Origin: Neovahlkampfia damariscottae
Lineage: Eukaryota; Heterolobosea; Selenaionea; Neovahlkampfiida; Neovahlkampfiidae
DNA: 64,000 nucleotides
Direction of reading: 5' to 3'
NCBI GenBank assembly: GCA_016618085.1
Contig: JABLTG010000049.1
Location: 881 to 64,880, forward strand
A program made the translations under genes and the position numbers. This document shows positions 1 to 11,103 of the stretch, in pieces; position 1 is the first letter of the stretch, and every line of letters starts with the position of its first letter. Under the pieces are notes generated by a model, which was given only the letters and a program-made list of their open reading frames with translations, did not search any database and had not been told where the DNA came from.

Positions 1-1302
1 TTTGAAGTCATTGTATTTGACAATTTTGTAAAGCCTACAATATCAGAAAATAGTATAGTTGCGTTTGAATATTCTTCATAAATGTCAGTAACTCCTTGTT
101 TCATTTTTAAAGCAATTCTTGGTGGTAGAATATTCAACAATAATTCTTCTGATCTATTTATTTCTTCTGTCAATTGTTTTGTTTTGGATTCAACTAAACG
201 ATCAAGCACTTCATTTCTAGATGAATTTTGAGCAGAAACAATCATCATCATGAGCATACAAGTGAAAAGACTTGAAACAATTACAATTAAAACTAGTTGA
301 AATGGTTGCAATATCATATAATTGTTTAAATTCACTTCCACATATTCATAATATGTAACTGCAGCCATTCCAGTGTAATGCATCCCAGATACAGCCACTG
401 CCACTACAACAGCAGCAAAGAAATGTTCAATAATTGTTTTTGATGAATATACTATAACCAATGCAGCAACTGAAGCTATCAGTGCAATAACAATTGAGAG
501 TAAAAATAATAATGGAGAATATCTAAATGCCAGTATAGTGCATTACAGAAACCCCTGTGGCCATAAACATGCCTCCAACAATATTTGAAATAAATGAGGT
601 TTATCTGGATCGTTATGTGAAATCAATAACCTGTGAAACCATTTTGACATTTTTGATTTTTCTTCAATGTATTGAGGTATTGAATCCTCTTCAGTGACAA
701 TATTTTCATCTCTGAAATGTATTAGAAATCTTCGAACTGTTGTTGAAAAATTATGAACATCAGCAATTATCAAACCAAGAAAGCAAAAACACTGGCCAAA
801 AAACTAAAAATAGTAGTGGACGATTTGTATGACATGTTCAATGGTTTAGTTCCATAGTGGACTGTAACTGAAGACATTCCAATGAAATGCATTGACCAAA
901 TAGCAACTCCTCCTAAAACACATGAAGATAAGAAATCCAAAATATTCTTGATTTTTTTGAAACTGAAAATTTGAGTTGATGTATCAATTGAAGTGTGGTA
1001 AAACTGCCAACCAGTGAAATAAAAAATGAAACAAATATCAGTATTACATTCCAATTTGTGTGAAATTGTTGCTCTACAGTTGAACTCCGAAACTCATGTG
1101 CGAAAGATTTCATGATTGAAATAACAAGCAGCAACACTTTGTAAGCTCTTGAACAGTTCAGAATATCAAACATGAGCAGCAGTAGTAAAACCAATACACC
1201 AATCGGAAAATAATTGTTGTTCCTTAGTCTTTTTTTTGCCCAAAAAAGAGAAAAAGCATGCCCAATTTTGATTGCATCAAAAAAGGAGAAGTGAATGACC
1301 AC
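1..1302 (-). pseudogene. Decayed MHYT-adenylyl cyclase, upstream tandem copy (cut by window edge)
   Basis: This is a second copy of the neighbouring MHYT-cyclase gene, offset by about 1.84 kb. Its catalytic half runs off the left edge. Reading leftwards, the MHYT membrane domain is recognisable (MHFIGM near 890, MHYTG near 540), followed by the helical linker and the start of the cyclase domain. Compared with the intact copy I see at least four frame-breaking differences: a lost base near 935, another near 790, another near 588, and a deletion of about 25-30 bases just after the MHYTG motif near 530. The first 229 bases look identical to 1838-2066 of the intact gene, although flanking parts have drifted. 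It is therefore a duplicated gene that lost function but appears to have been partly overwritten by gene conversion. Sequencing error cannot explain so many breaks unless coverage here is poor. Confidence 0.8.
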
Positions 1303-1359
1303 TTTTTTAACCTAACATTTATTTGGTCAAAATTGACTGTAAACAGTTTTTACTGATCT

Positions 1360-3045
1360 CTATGAACAAGGATTATACAAATAAGTGCTGAGTTTACCCA
1401 AAGATTTAACTTCAATTCCTTCTCTTAATTGTAATTCGAATTTGTTTTGGATTAATTTTGCAGTTGTTTCTGAAAGTTGAATTTGATTTTCAATTCCACT
1501 ACTTTCCATTCTACTTGCAATATTTACAGCTTCACCCCAAATATCAAATGCAAATTTTACAGTTCCAATTACTCCAGCAACAACTCTTCCTGTATGCATT
1601 CCAATTCGAATTTTTATCTTGTTTTCTGATTTACATGATCTATTGTACAGTTGAATTTCTTTGAGCATATCAATAGCAAAATTCATTACTTTTAGAGCAT
1701 CTAAGGCTAATGGATCTTCAGGAATTCCTCCAACAACCATGTAAGCATCTCCTATTGTTTTGATTTTTTCAATTTGATAATGTTTCACCAAAGAGTCAAA
1801 TTTTGAAAACAAATCATTTAACATCAATACCAATTGTTTTGAAGTCATTGTATTTGACAATTTTGTAAAGCCTACAATATCAGAAAATAGTATAGTTGCG
1901 TTTGAATATTCTTCATAAATGTCAGTAACTCCTTGTTTCATTTTTAAAGCAATTCTTGGTGGTAGAATATTCAACAATAATTCTTCTGATCTATTTATTT
2001 CTTCTGTCAATTGTTTTGTTTTGGATTCAACTAAACGATCAAGCACTTCATTTCTAGATGAATTTTGCACAGAAACGATGACAACCATTAACATGCAAGT
2101 AAAAAGACTTAAAACAATGACAATTAGGATCATTTGAAACGGCTCCAATACGAGATAGGCAATTGGATCGACTTCCAAATATTGATAATAAACAACTGCT
2201 GTCATTCCTGTATAATGCATTCCAGAAACTGCTATGGCCATTACAATTGCTGCAATGAAATGCTCCAAGATAGTTTTTGAAGAATAGACAATAACCAAAG
2301 CAGCTACTGAAGCAATAAGAGCAACCAAAATTGATAATAAAAACAAAAACGGTGAATATCTGAATTTTGCATCAATAAACAAAGCCTCCATGCCAGTATA
2401 GTGCATTACAGAAACTCCTGAGGCAGTAAAGGTACCGCCTATTAATACCTGAAATAAATGAGGTTTATCTGGATCGTTATGTGAGACAAACAGTTTTTGA
2501 AACCACAAGTAAATCTTTGAGTGCTCCTGACATTCAAGTAGATCTGAAGCTTCTTCATATTTTTCATCTCTGAAAGATAGTAATAGTTCTTTGATTGAAG
2601 TGGAAAAGTGATGAATATCGGCAACAAATAATCCTATAAAGCAGGAAACAACACTGGCCAAAAAACTAAAAATAGTTATCAATGCTTCGTATGACATTTT
2701 CAATGGTTTAGTTCCATAGTGGACTGTAACTGAAGACATTCCAATGAAATGCATTGACCAAATAGCAACTCCTCCTAAAACACATGAAGATAAGAAAATC
2801 CAAAATATTCTTGATTTTTTTGAAACTGAAAATTTGAGTTGATGTATCAATTGGAGTGTTGTAAAACTTCCGACAAGTGAAATAAAAAATGAAATGATTA
2901 TCATTGTGTAATTCAAGGTTACAGAAAAATTGATATCCTTCGTTGGTGGTGTTTGAGACAAGGAATCCGAAAATGAAAGAAGTAGCAGAACTTTAGCTAA
3001 TCTAGTGAAATAAACTTGACTTTCTGTTTTCAATCCTCTCTTCAT
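1360..3045 (-). CDS. MHYT-domain transmembrane adenylyl cyclase
   Basis: Single-exon, 561-aa membrane enzyme predicted to make cAMP from ATP. Residues about 45-325 form an MHYT domain, a multi-helix membrane sensor best known from bacteria, with three signature motifs (MHFIGM about 98, MHYTGM about 214 and 276). A short helix (about 335-370) leads to a class III nucleotidyl cyclase domain (about 385-535). The metal aspartates lie in FSDIVGF and IGDAYM, and the transition-state Asn/Arg in VNIASRM. The base-selecting residues are Lys in KIKTIGD and Asp in FDIWG, the adenylyl rather than guanylyl cyclase pair. The ATG at 3045 is used because the open frame upstream has only a TTG. Two inverted CCAAT boxes lie just upstream. 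The ligand is unknown; bacterial MHYT domains are proposed to bind metal and sense small gases such as O2, CO or NO. Confidence 0.88.
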   Translation of the reverse strand: MKRGLKTESQVYFTRLAKVLLLLSFSDSLSQTPPTKDINFSVTLNYTMIIISFFISLVGSFTTLQLIHQLKFSVSKKSRIFWIFLSSCVLGGVAIWSMHFIGMSSVTVHYGTKPLKMSYEALITIFSFLASVVSCFIGLFVADIHHFSTSIKELLLSFRDEKYEEASDLLECQEHSKIYLWFQKLFVSHNDPDKPHLFQVLIGGTFTASGVSVMHYTGMEALFIDAKFRYSPFLFLLSILVALIASVAALVIVYSSKTILEHFIAAIVMAIAVSGMHYTGMTAVVYYQYLEVDPIAYLVLEPFQMILIVIVLSLFTCMLMVVIVSVQNSSRNEVLDRLVESKTKQLTEEINRSEELLLNILPPRIALKMKQGVTDIYEEYSNATILFSDIVGFTKLSNTMTSKQLVLMLNDLFSKFDSLVKHYQIEKIKTIGDAYMVVGGIPEDPLALDALKVMNFAIDMLKEIQLYNRSCKSENKIKIRIGMHTGRVVAGVIGTVKFAFDIWGEAVNIASRMESSGIENQIQLSETTAKLIQNKFELQLREGIEVKSLGKLSTYLYNPCS

Positions 3046-3110
3046 GCGGAACAATGTTTGAAGTCCAATTAGCCAATAAACTAAGGAACAATTTTGGAAA
3101 TAAAAACTTC

Positions 3111-3390
3111 CTAATCAGAAAATTTTAACCGAAAGTTGTTTCCTTTGGATTTTCTTTCAACATAAAAATCACTTTCTTCTTCGGAAATTCGACCTTTAAA
3201 AGAAGTATCATTAATATCCACATCATAATCTTCATCATCTTCATCTTTCACTTTTTTAAAACTATTTTTCTTTTTTTCTTGAGATTTCCTTACTTGTCAA
3301 AATGGGTGGAGGAAATCGTTTCTTTTTTCCTGAATTTTTCACAACAAAAATGTCTGATTTGGAATGAAAAATTCAGAATCAGTATACTGA
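3111..3390 (-). pseudogene. C-terminal gene remnant (charged tail), no start
   Basis: On the minus strand, about 60 codons ending in TAG at 3111 read as a typical charged protein tail rich in Lys, Asp and Glu (for example VKDEDDEDYDVDIND). A second coding-like stretch (SGKKKRFPPPILTSKE) sits just upstream in another frame. There is no usable ATG on this strand before the start of the divergent gene at 3480, and no convincing splice pair joins the two pieces. The simplest reading is the decayed 3' end of a lost gene. A missed exon of a live gene is less likely because the promoter space is occupied. Function unknown. Confidence 0.35.
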
Positions 3391-3479
3391 TGCTTTTTCA
3401 AAGGTTCTTCAATGAACTACCTTATAATCTGACCACTACACCTGTTTATCTGGTTTCCTCTACTTTTGTTCAACCAATC

Positions 3480-3926
3480 ATGTCAGACTTGAAAAGAAAA
3501 AGAGATGGAGAAGAGACAAAAAATGTGAACGAATTTTTAAACTCAAAGAATTTCACACCAGAACAATTAAAACAACTAAGAATGATGCCTTCTCTTGAAA
3601 AACAAAACCAACATCCAGTGGAAAAAGAACCAGTAAAAAAAGCGAAAGAAACTCAAAAATCAGGTGCTCCTGATGCTAAAAAATTAAAACCCAACAAATT
3701 ATTTTTAAAAAATCTTTTAAAAAATACTGTTGATTTTAACCAAAAAAAGATTAACAACGACTTGAATAAATCAAAAAAAGTTCTTGAAAAATTTGATGAA
3801 AAAGTACAAGGAATTCCAACAGAAGAAAGTCCTTCAAAGAAACAGAAAACATCAAAAGAAGAAGCAGTTTCTTTATTGGACTCATTAATTGGAAGGAAAG
3901 AAGAAGAAGATGTAAATAAAAAATAA
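3480..3926 (+). CDS. Small lysine/glutamate-rich protein, probably nuclear
   Basis: Intronless 148-aa protein of unknown function. The composition is extreme: Lys and Glu dominate, with nuclear-localisation-like basic clusters near the N terminus (LKRKRDGE) and in the last third (PSKKQKTSK), and helical coiled-coil-like stretches between. I do not recognise a domain. The start is set by ATG 3480, which overlaps the recurrent promoter-proximal motif (CCAATCATG). The frame is open about 200 bases further upstream, but that part is hydrophobic and unlike the rest. The stop lies 10 bases from the stop of the convergent WAPL gene, so the two transcripts must overlap or end within each other's coding ends. 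Confidence 0.6.
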   Translation: MSDLKRKRDGEETKNVNEFLNSKNFTPEQLKQLRMMPSLEKQNQHPVEKEPVKKAKETQKSGAPDAKKLKPNKLFLKNLLKNTVDFNQKKINNDLNKSKKVLEKFDEKVQGIPTEESPSKKQKTSKEEAVSLLDSLIGRKEEEDVNKK

Positions 3927-3936
3927 ATGTGTGAAA

Positions 3937-5851
3937 TTACTTATTCAAGTTTTGAATAATATCTTTCAAAGAATCCAATGTTTCTTGTGTTAATAAACTT
4001 AAATTAGATTGAAATTGAATAAACTCTTTCAATACCAGAACAATTGAATCAAATGATTGATTTGGAAGTTTCTTTTTAATCATCTCTTTGTTTTTCTTAT
4101 CTTTTGATAAACAACCCAATAAAGTACCAGAATAAGATAAAATGATATTGTGCTCTAAATTCTCATTCTAAAATGTTAAAAAATTATCTTTTTACAGTAT
4201 TATGTGTTAAAAATATTTCAATAAGAAATTGGAGAATGGATCTACCATCTCCTTGAGAGTTTGATGAAATTTTTAATTTTCCAAGTATTTCACAATTTTT
4301 TTGATTTTTTTCTGTTAAATTGATCAACAGACCTAAACAAAGAACATTCAAATCATAAAATTCTTTCTTTGATTCTTTCAAAGAAATCTCAAAAAGAAAT
4401 TCTGATAAAATTAACAATCCACTCTCTGCAGCTACTATTTTACACATATCTTCATTAAAATTTGTTATATTGGTTAATTGCTTCAATATTACAACCAAAC
4501 AATCAACCACTTGTGTTTTAACATCGAAATCTGTTAAATACTTATTACCTATGATTTGAATTAATCTTAACAAAGTTGGAATATAAATCTCCAAATTTAT
4601 ATTCTTATCAAAAATCAAATGTAGACAATTTTTCATATCTTTCAATAATTTCAAATTATCTTCTACTGATATATCAATTTGAAGCATTAAATTTTGTGAG
4701 ATATTTTGAATGATTCTAGAGGTATCAAATGTGACAAATAAATCATTAGCTTTTTCATTTGTGGACAAAATCGTGTATAAAGCTTCTAATACTAAAGATT
4801 GCGTGACATAAAACTTCTTATCTTTTTCTTCAATGTTAACTCTTGTTTTTCTCATCCTAATTGATCTTTGTGAAGAATTAGATAAATTTGAAATTGAATT
4901 GTATTGATTTTCCAAACAATCATGGATCTTTTTATAAGATTTTTCTGATATATATTCAGCATTCAATGAATCTTTGAAAATCAAACACAAAATTTGAACT
5001 GACAAAAGCTCTAAAATCTAGAAAAGTTAAAATTTTCTAAAAAATGATCAAACTTCATTATTTTCACAATTACAATCGGATAAACTTGATACAACTGATG
5101 ATATTAATCCATGAGCTCTTAAGAAAACATTTGAATCATGTGTAGAAAAAAACTTTGCCAACTCACTCATACTTGAACATTTCTCGTCCATATCTTGACC
5201 ATCACTTAACCCATCTAAATAGTAAACAATATTATCTCGTTGTAAAATTTCTTTTCCTGATTCACTTGTAACTTTTTGATGTAATTTTTTTTCTTTTTGT
5301 TTTTGCTTTGAATTCAATCTTTTTCTATTGACATTTTGTATTATTCTAACAATACCATTATTTTCTTCATTCAATTCATCATGTTCAATATTTTCTTGTT
5401 GTTTGGAAAAAACTTCATCGTGGAATGAAACATCTTCAAAAAAAGAATTATCTTTTTTGACTGATTTTCTGATTTTTTTAGGTTTTTCATCATCAAAATC
5501 AAAGATATCAACTGAATTGGATTGAGAATTTTGAGAGTTGTTTTGTAATTTTTCTGTAGATGTTTTTGGTGAGGTTTTTATTTTTTTAGATAATTTTTCG
5601 ACTGCTTTTGTGGCTTCTAATTTTCTTTTTAACTGTTCTCTTGGGTTTTGAACTAAAACTGGTTTTAATTTTTTTTCCGCAAGTTTTATAGTGTTCATCA
5701 CTTGATCAGGTGTTTTTTGTAATACCAATTCATCTTCAAATTCAAATTCGGGTACCAAAGTATTTTCTATTTTTCTCTTTTCTTCCTCTTTTTCTTTTTG
5801 TTCAATGAGACTCTTTTTGAGAATTTTTGTTTTTGTTTGGAATGTTTTCAT
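3937..5851 (-). CDS. WAPL-like cohesin release factor
   Basis: Predicted 616-aa nuclear protein with exons 5054-5851, 4196-5017 and 3937-4167. The introns are 36 and 28 nt with GT-AG ends, and all phases are consistent. Residues 1-200 are charged and low in complexity with basic patches, as in the unstructured N termini of WAPL proteins. From about residue 212 the sequence fits the WAPL domain: YYLDGLSDG, then a conserved C-S-S-x-S-E-L-A segment and RAHGL, followed by HEAT-like helical repeats to the C terminus. WAPL opens the cohesin ring together with PDS5 and removes cohesin from chromosome arms. FGF-type PDS5-binding motifs are not obvious here. The start codon is embedded in CCAATG. It is convergent with the small gene ending at 3926. 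Confidence 0.82.
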
Positions 5852-5925
5852 TGGAGGAACAAAGGAGAGCAGAAAGTTGAAAAAATAAAATCTTGACTAA
5901 ACTTGAATTTTAGAATAAAAATATT

Positions 5926-7382
5926 TTATTTTTTTTGATTATGAAATGTTCTTATGGATGAATTGTCTGATGTTGATTTCATATTATTTGATTTATTTAC
6001 GTCATTCTTCAACAAAGAAGATGAGCTTTGACCTTTATCTCCACTTTCCCTATCAGTAATTTCTCCAGATTCAACTGCAGATCCTCGTTTACTGATATTT
6101 TGTAATTCAATATCAACATGATGATCTCCTTCATTTTCATGTTCTATTTTCGGCTCTAAAACAGAATGATCATGTTCAACTCCAAATTTATTAACTGCAT
6201 TTTTTTTTATCAAAGGTTCTGGTGAAATCATAACATGTTTTTGTTTTCTAAATTTTGAGTTTGCTCTTGCTTCAACTAAAGGTAACCAAACATAAATCTA
6301 CAAATGAAGAATATTTTAATTTTTTTTTTTGATTTACAAAAAGGAAGATATAACACAATATTGTGTCTGTTGTAACATTAAATAGGAAAATAACATGTGA
6401 AATGGTATTCCAAACTTCAACATGAATAGATGGCACTAAATTGAACAACTCAGTTGAAAAAGCAACACGTAACATTCTGAGTAAGATTGTAATCAGTATA
6501 AAGATGTTAATAACAACTTGAAGCATGGTGATTCTTTTGGATAATTTTAAATTCATGATGGTTCGTCTAGTTTTTATACTGAAAATGTCTTTTAAAAAAG
6601 TAAACAAAAAATGTTTGAAATTACTGAATAAAATAATAAAAATGAATAGATATAATATGGATCCTATTATTGAAGTCAATGGTAATCTACATTTTCCACC
6701 TTGTTGACACAGGTAAAGAAACTTAAATCCAACGTTGCCTAAATTTGAAAAAACAATGTGTAAAATGAAAACTATTGACTAATTATCAATGAATTAAGAT
6801 GATTTTTTTTAGTGTTTGTTACCTGGTAAATTGAAAATATTGCAATAAAAAAAAATAAAATAAACATAATGTATAAATTTGAAGAGAATTTGAAAGGACG
6901 ATCTAATTTCAAATTGGAACCAAGTATTGATGCAATTACACCTGTAGTTCCAACCTCAGCGATTCCGTATCCAAGAATGACATAAATTCCGCCTTGTGAA
7001 AAAGTTAAAAAAAGAAATAGTACAAAAAACGTTCATGACAGGCTGCTCTATTGTAGCTCCTACTCTTGACCATAAAGCCCAAAAATAATCCAAACCAAAA
7101 ATTATTCCAACCTGTTTTTTTTTTTTAAAATAAATTGAGATTTTTTTTTCTGACCTGCCAAGATATGACAAACAGACCAAGTGAAAATCTAGTTGCCCAA
7201 AGATAATTAAATGTATCTCTGACGAATATTAATACAAAAAGAAGAATAAGCAAAGTGATGACTATTTGAAGTAAAGAAGAAACGAACATCACTGAATCTG
7301 TGATCTCCAGTATTATAGCAACTATACTTAAGGCAGGACCAGGTTCATCAGTTTCAATCACTGCACTGAGCAGTATGTTCAT
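5926..7382 (-). CDS. Seven-transmembrane protein with acidic cytosolic tail
   Basis: Predicted 432-aa membrane protein of five exons: 7155-7382, 7024-7111, 6823-6992, 6338-6778 and 5926-6297. The introns are 31-44 nt and the frame is kept throughout. About seven hydrophobic segments can be counted, with a cysteine-containing loop (YLCQQGGKCRLP) before the fifth, and a hydrophilic tail of about 120 residues rich in Asp, Glu, His and Ser. No family motif is certain. The layout fits a GPCR-like receptor or a generic seven-helix protein; elongase (HxxHH) and rhodopsin-family signatures are absent. A CCAATCA box on the coding strand lies about 35 bases upstream of the ATG. The splice model is hand-built: the exon 3-4 junction was chosen because it alone keeps one continuous hydrophobic frame. 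Confidence 0.65.
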
Positions 7383-7579
7383 TTCTAAAATTTTCTGTTG
7401 TGCTGATGATCTCTGATTGGTTATTTTTTCAACGACTTCAATCTGTTACCAATTTAATTTAAAAAGAAAAATAAAATAACACTGTAATTTAAAAACAAGG
7501 ATTCAAAATTATTGGTTCAAATTATCCAATAACATAATTTCGCTCATTTACAAAACGTTAGAACGAACAAAGAAGAAAA
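7383..7579. promoter_or_regulatory. Divergent promoter: seven-TM gene / HIRA
   Basis: A 197-base gap between two divergent ATGs. It holds the inverse CCAATCA at 7414-7420 (reads forward for the left gene) and CCAAT at 7526-7530 for HIRA, with ATTGG at 7511-7515. No TATA box stands out against the AT-rich background. Confidence 0.5.
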
Positions 7580-10184
7580 ATGGTAATTGTTGAAAAATTT
7601 GATTGGTTTGGTGAGAATCAAATATTCTCTATTGATATACATCCAACTGATAAAAAATTTGCCATTTGTCAAGACTCAACTATAAGTATTTGGAAGTTTC
7701 CTTCAATTGAAAAATTCAACTCACTTCAAAAACAACTGAACGATAATTATATATCAGAACTTTCAACCATAGATTCCTCTATTCTTTTACTTGCAAAAAT
7801 AAAACAACATAATTTAACAGTTAATGTTTGTCGATTTTCACCAAATGGAGAGTATTTAGTGGCTGGTTCTGATGATAAAACTGCTTCTTTATTTCAGTAT
7901 AAAGGTATAAATTCACTCACACAACAAGAAAATTGGCTCTGTATAAAAATATTTCGTGATCATGAACAAGTAAAAAAAAAAAAATATTCATCATAAAAAA
8001 AAGGATGTTTTAGATGTCGAATGGTATCGTGACTCAAATATATTAGCTTCTTGTTCAGTTGATAACAAAATCCACATTTATGATATTTCTCAAAAAACTC
8101 GGATTAAAACGTTAGAAGGACATACATCTCATGTAAAAGGATTATCATTTGATCCAATTGGAAAATATTTAATTTCTCAAGGAGCTGATAAAAAAGTGAT
8201 TGTTTGGAATGTAAACAATTGGGATAAAGTGAAAGAAATCACTGAACCTTTTGAAAAATCTGTAGATGCAATCTTCTTTCGTTTTAAGTTTTTTCAATTT
8301 TTTTTTTTAATTTTTTTTTCACAAGTTGGTCACCAAATGGAGAATATATCTTCATCCCAGGAGGATTTTCACATGGGTAATTCAAATAAATTTATTAAAT
8401 TTTTTAAAAAGACATCATCAGAGGTACATCTTTAAAGAAAAGTTTATTTTTCAATAGTTCAGTTATAAAAAGATCAGATTTTTCAGTAGTTACTCCAATT
8501 AGTGGTCATTCCGATATTGTTATGGCAACAGTAACTCTTCACATTTTTTAACTTTTCATAGAATTTCAATCAACAACTTTTCTATGATAAAGAAGATAAA
8601 ACTCAATTTGTTACTTATGTGGCAATTGGAAGTCAAGATTCAATTCTTTCAATTTGGAACACTAATGATAAAAAAGCATTTTTTGTCACTAAGAAATTAT
8701 TTAAAGAAGGAATTTCTGATCTTCGTTGGACCAATGATGGATTGAAATTATTAGTATCTTCAAGGGATGGATGTATTGCATGCTTGGAATTCACTGAAGA
8801 AGAATTAGGTAAAAGAGTTCCAGCTCATTTAAAAAAACAAAAAATCAATGAAATTTATGGTGACATTGGTGATTCTTTCAATATATTTGAAAATCCAACA
8901 TCTTTGAAATCTACTACTTTCAATGAAGTTGTTGTGAAAACTAAAACAACAAAACAAATTGATCAAAAAGTAGGAAAGAAAAGAGTTGAACTTCAACAAG
9001 TTGAATCAATGAAAGACGGAAAAAGAAAAATTCAACCTCAACAAATTGAATCAGTTAAAAATGGAAAGAGAAGAATTCAACCATTCAGATCAGATTCATC
9101 ATCCGTTCCACAAACTTTCCAACAAGTAGAACAAATTGAAGAAGAAGAAGAATTTGATAAAATGGAAGAAGAAAGTGAAGAAATGAGTGAAGAAGAAATC
9201 ATCAGAGAATCCAAAGAAATCTTTAAAAAAAGACCAAGAAGTGAAAATGCAAAATACTCAACAAATTTTATTGAAAGAAGACAAAAAGAAGATAAGATAT
9301 ATTTCAGAATAAATTCAAAAGAAGAGATTAAATGTAATAAACAAGGTAATATTGAATATATTCTTGATGGAGCTGTAAAATTAATAATTCCTTTGAAAGA
9401 AACAATTTTAATGGCAACAGCAAATGCAAACTTCATTGCTGTGATTGGAGCTTCAAATTCACTTCATATCTTTACAAATGGTGTTAGAGCATTCCCACCA
9501 ATTGCTCTTTCATCAATTCCCACCTTCATTGCATGCAATAAACAAAATGATTTGGTTGTATTGTGTCAAGACTCAATGTTGAATGTTTGGAATGTTGGAA
9601 ATAAAGAATGTACAATTGAATGCACAGTTGATGCATTAGTTGCAAAATCTGAAGAAGGTGAAATTGATGATGTGGGACTTCATGAAAATGGAATCCCAAT
9701 TGTGACTATTAACACAGGTGAATCTTATTCATATGATGTAAAAATGAAGAGTTGGATTTGTATCGCTGATTCACATACACCATTTTCTCCTTTCATTTCA
9801 AATATTGAAATTTACAACTCAGATGATAATTATAGTCTAAGATCTATTAAAAAAAGAGCAATTGACTTGAATTCTTCATTGAGTAGAAATCATACAACAT
9901 CTCAAGAAGAAAGAGAAACCATTGAAGATTTTGAAATTGGAATGCAATCTGCGGAATCATTGAAAGATGAAAAAGAGTATTTGAGATATACCAGAGCTTA
10001 TGCACGACAAATTTCAACAAATAATGATTTCAACCGTTTGAATCAATTATGTTCTTCTTTGTTGTTGGATGAAAGTAAACGAAATTTGTTAAAGGATGTT
10101 CTTGATATTTGTTCTTTGAATAAACCTCTTCAAAGAACTGTTTCTCAATATAAATCGATTTTGGAAGAATTAATGAACAAATAA
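7580..10184 (+). CDS. HIRA: HIRA/Hir1-like histone H3-H4 chaperone
   Basis: Predicted 810-aa nuclear WD-repeat protein that would deposit H3.3-type histones outside S phase in a HIR complex. Exons are 7580-7969, 8004-8287, 8326-8376, 8412-8423 (12 nt), 8458-8530 and 8562-10184. The first 340 residues form a seven-bladed propeller with typical HIRA segments: DDKTASL, SQGADKKVIVWN, WSPNGEYIF, then LRWTNDGLKLLVSSRDG. A charged linker carries two near-identical units around 8990-9070. The C-terminal half has the Hira/TUP1-like domain, including RAFPPIAL and a second set of beta strands. The 12-nt exon restores a propeller loop (GHHQS) and is required for frame. The ATG at 7580 gives the expected N terminus, with a Trp-Phe dipeptide and IHP motif. 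Confidence 0.88.
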
Positions 10185-10223
10185 ATATTCAATTAATAGT
10201 AAATAAAAATGAAACTCATTCTT

Positions 10224-10503
10224 CTATTTATTTTCTTCTTCTTGAGGTTCATCTTTTGTTTCTTCAACTGGTTTTTCTTCTTCTGTTGGTTCTGGTTTTT
10301 CTTCTTCGACTGTCTCTTCAGTATTTGGTACTTCCTTTGTTTCTTCCTCAACTAGTTGAACAACTTCTTCAGGTTTTGTTTATTCAACTGGAGCATCTTC
10401 AACAGACTTTTCTTCCACAGGTGGTGATGATTCTATAAGAATATCTTTTGAGAAATGAGAATTTGTTGCTACAACGAAAGACACGATTTCTTGATGAGCT
10501 CAG
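10224..10503 (-). pseudogene. Acidic C-terminal gene remnant
   Basis: Minus-strand sequence reads as about 90 codons of coding-like protein: a mixed segment (HQEIVSFVVATNSHFSKD) followed by a Glu/Pro/Thr-rich tail (EEEKPEPTEEEKPVEE) ending in TAG at 10224. One in-frame TAA interrupts the tail, and no ATG or promoter motif precedes it; the next gene on this strand ends at 10509. It looks like the decayed 3' end of a former gene. A low-complexity Glu-rich stretch can appear coding by chance, so confidence is moderate. Confidence 0.4.
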
Positions 10504-10508
10504 AAGAT

Positions 10509-10925
10509 TTATTTTGATAATTTTTGACTATTAGTAGATCTAACTGACCCTCTCCAATAACGAGTTCCACCAATTTGTAACACTGGAGCTTCTGAGTTTG
10601 ATGAATAACATGTTCCTTTTCTCCAATCTATTTGAAATACATGACCTCCACAACTACCATTTGAATGTAAAGTAATTCTAAGTGAACTTCCATTATCTTT
10701 TACTGAAATACTTTTACCTGAGAATCTTCCATACATTTTAACAGCTCCAGTTGTACAACATCCAATGTTGCAATTGGTAACGATTCCTCCTGAACAAGAA
10801 AATTGTTCATGAAATGATGCAACAGTTCTTGTTGGTTCAGCATATGGTGGGTTTTTCATTAACATTTCTCCGCATGTGACATAAATGAGTGCGATGAGCA
10901 CAACTAAAGCAAGTTGAATTTTCAT
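10509..10925 (-). CDS. Small secreted cysteine-containing protein
   Basis: Intronless 138-aa protein beginning with a clear signal peptide (MKIQLALVVLIALIYVTCG). The mature part has eight or so cysteines, including a CNIGCC cluster, a Gly/Ser-rich middle and a C-terminal basic segment. No family is recognised. The start is taken at 10925, not the upstream in-frame ATG at 10967, because it begins the signal peptide and because this ATG overlaps the recurrent CCAAT motif (CCAATG). Extracellular or vesicular location is inferred from the signal peptide. The start of its signal peptide (MKIQL) resembles the orphan signal-peptide start at 39487, so a small family may exist. Confidence 0.65.
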   Translation of the reverse strand: MKIQLALVVLIALIYVTCGEMLMKNPPYAEPTRTVASFHEQFSCSGGIVTNCNIGCCTTGAVKMYGRFSGKSISVKDNGSSLRITLHSNGSCGGHVFQIDWRKGTCYSSNSEAPVLQIGGTRYWRGSVRSTNSQKLSK

Positions 10926-11103
10926 TGGTTCTTCGTAAATTCCGAAGGTCCAATGGTATTTATTCAATTCTCAATTATGGAAACTTCCAAAAAAAACTTA
11001 CTAAAAATGGGTTCTATTGAACCCTCTAAACAAACAATCTACCAAAAACAGGTTCCAAACAAAGAAAAATCTAAAAAAGTAATCAATAAATAATGTTTTA
11101 TTC

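Noticed and set aside
3311-3376. Plus-strand mini-frame beginning Met-Gly-Gly-Gly, like the vWA protein start
   Set aside because: Only about 21 codons, no splice donor follows, and the resemblance is limited to a few codons.
10256-10438. Plus-strand Leu/Gln-rich frame
   Set aside because: Low-complexity complement of the acidic remnant on the other strand; no start context or domain.
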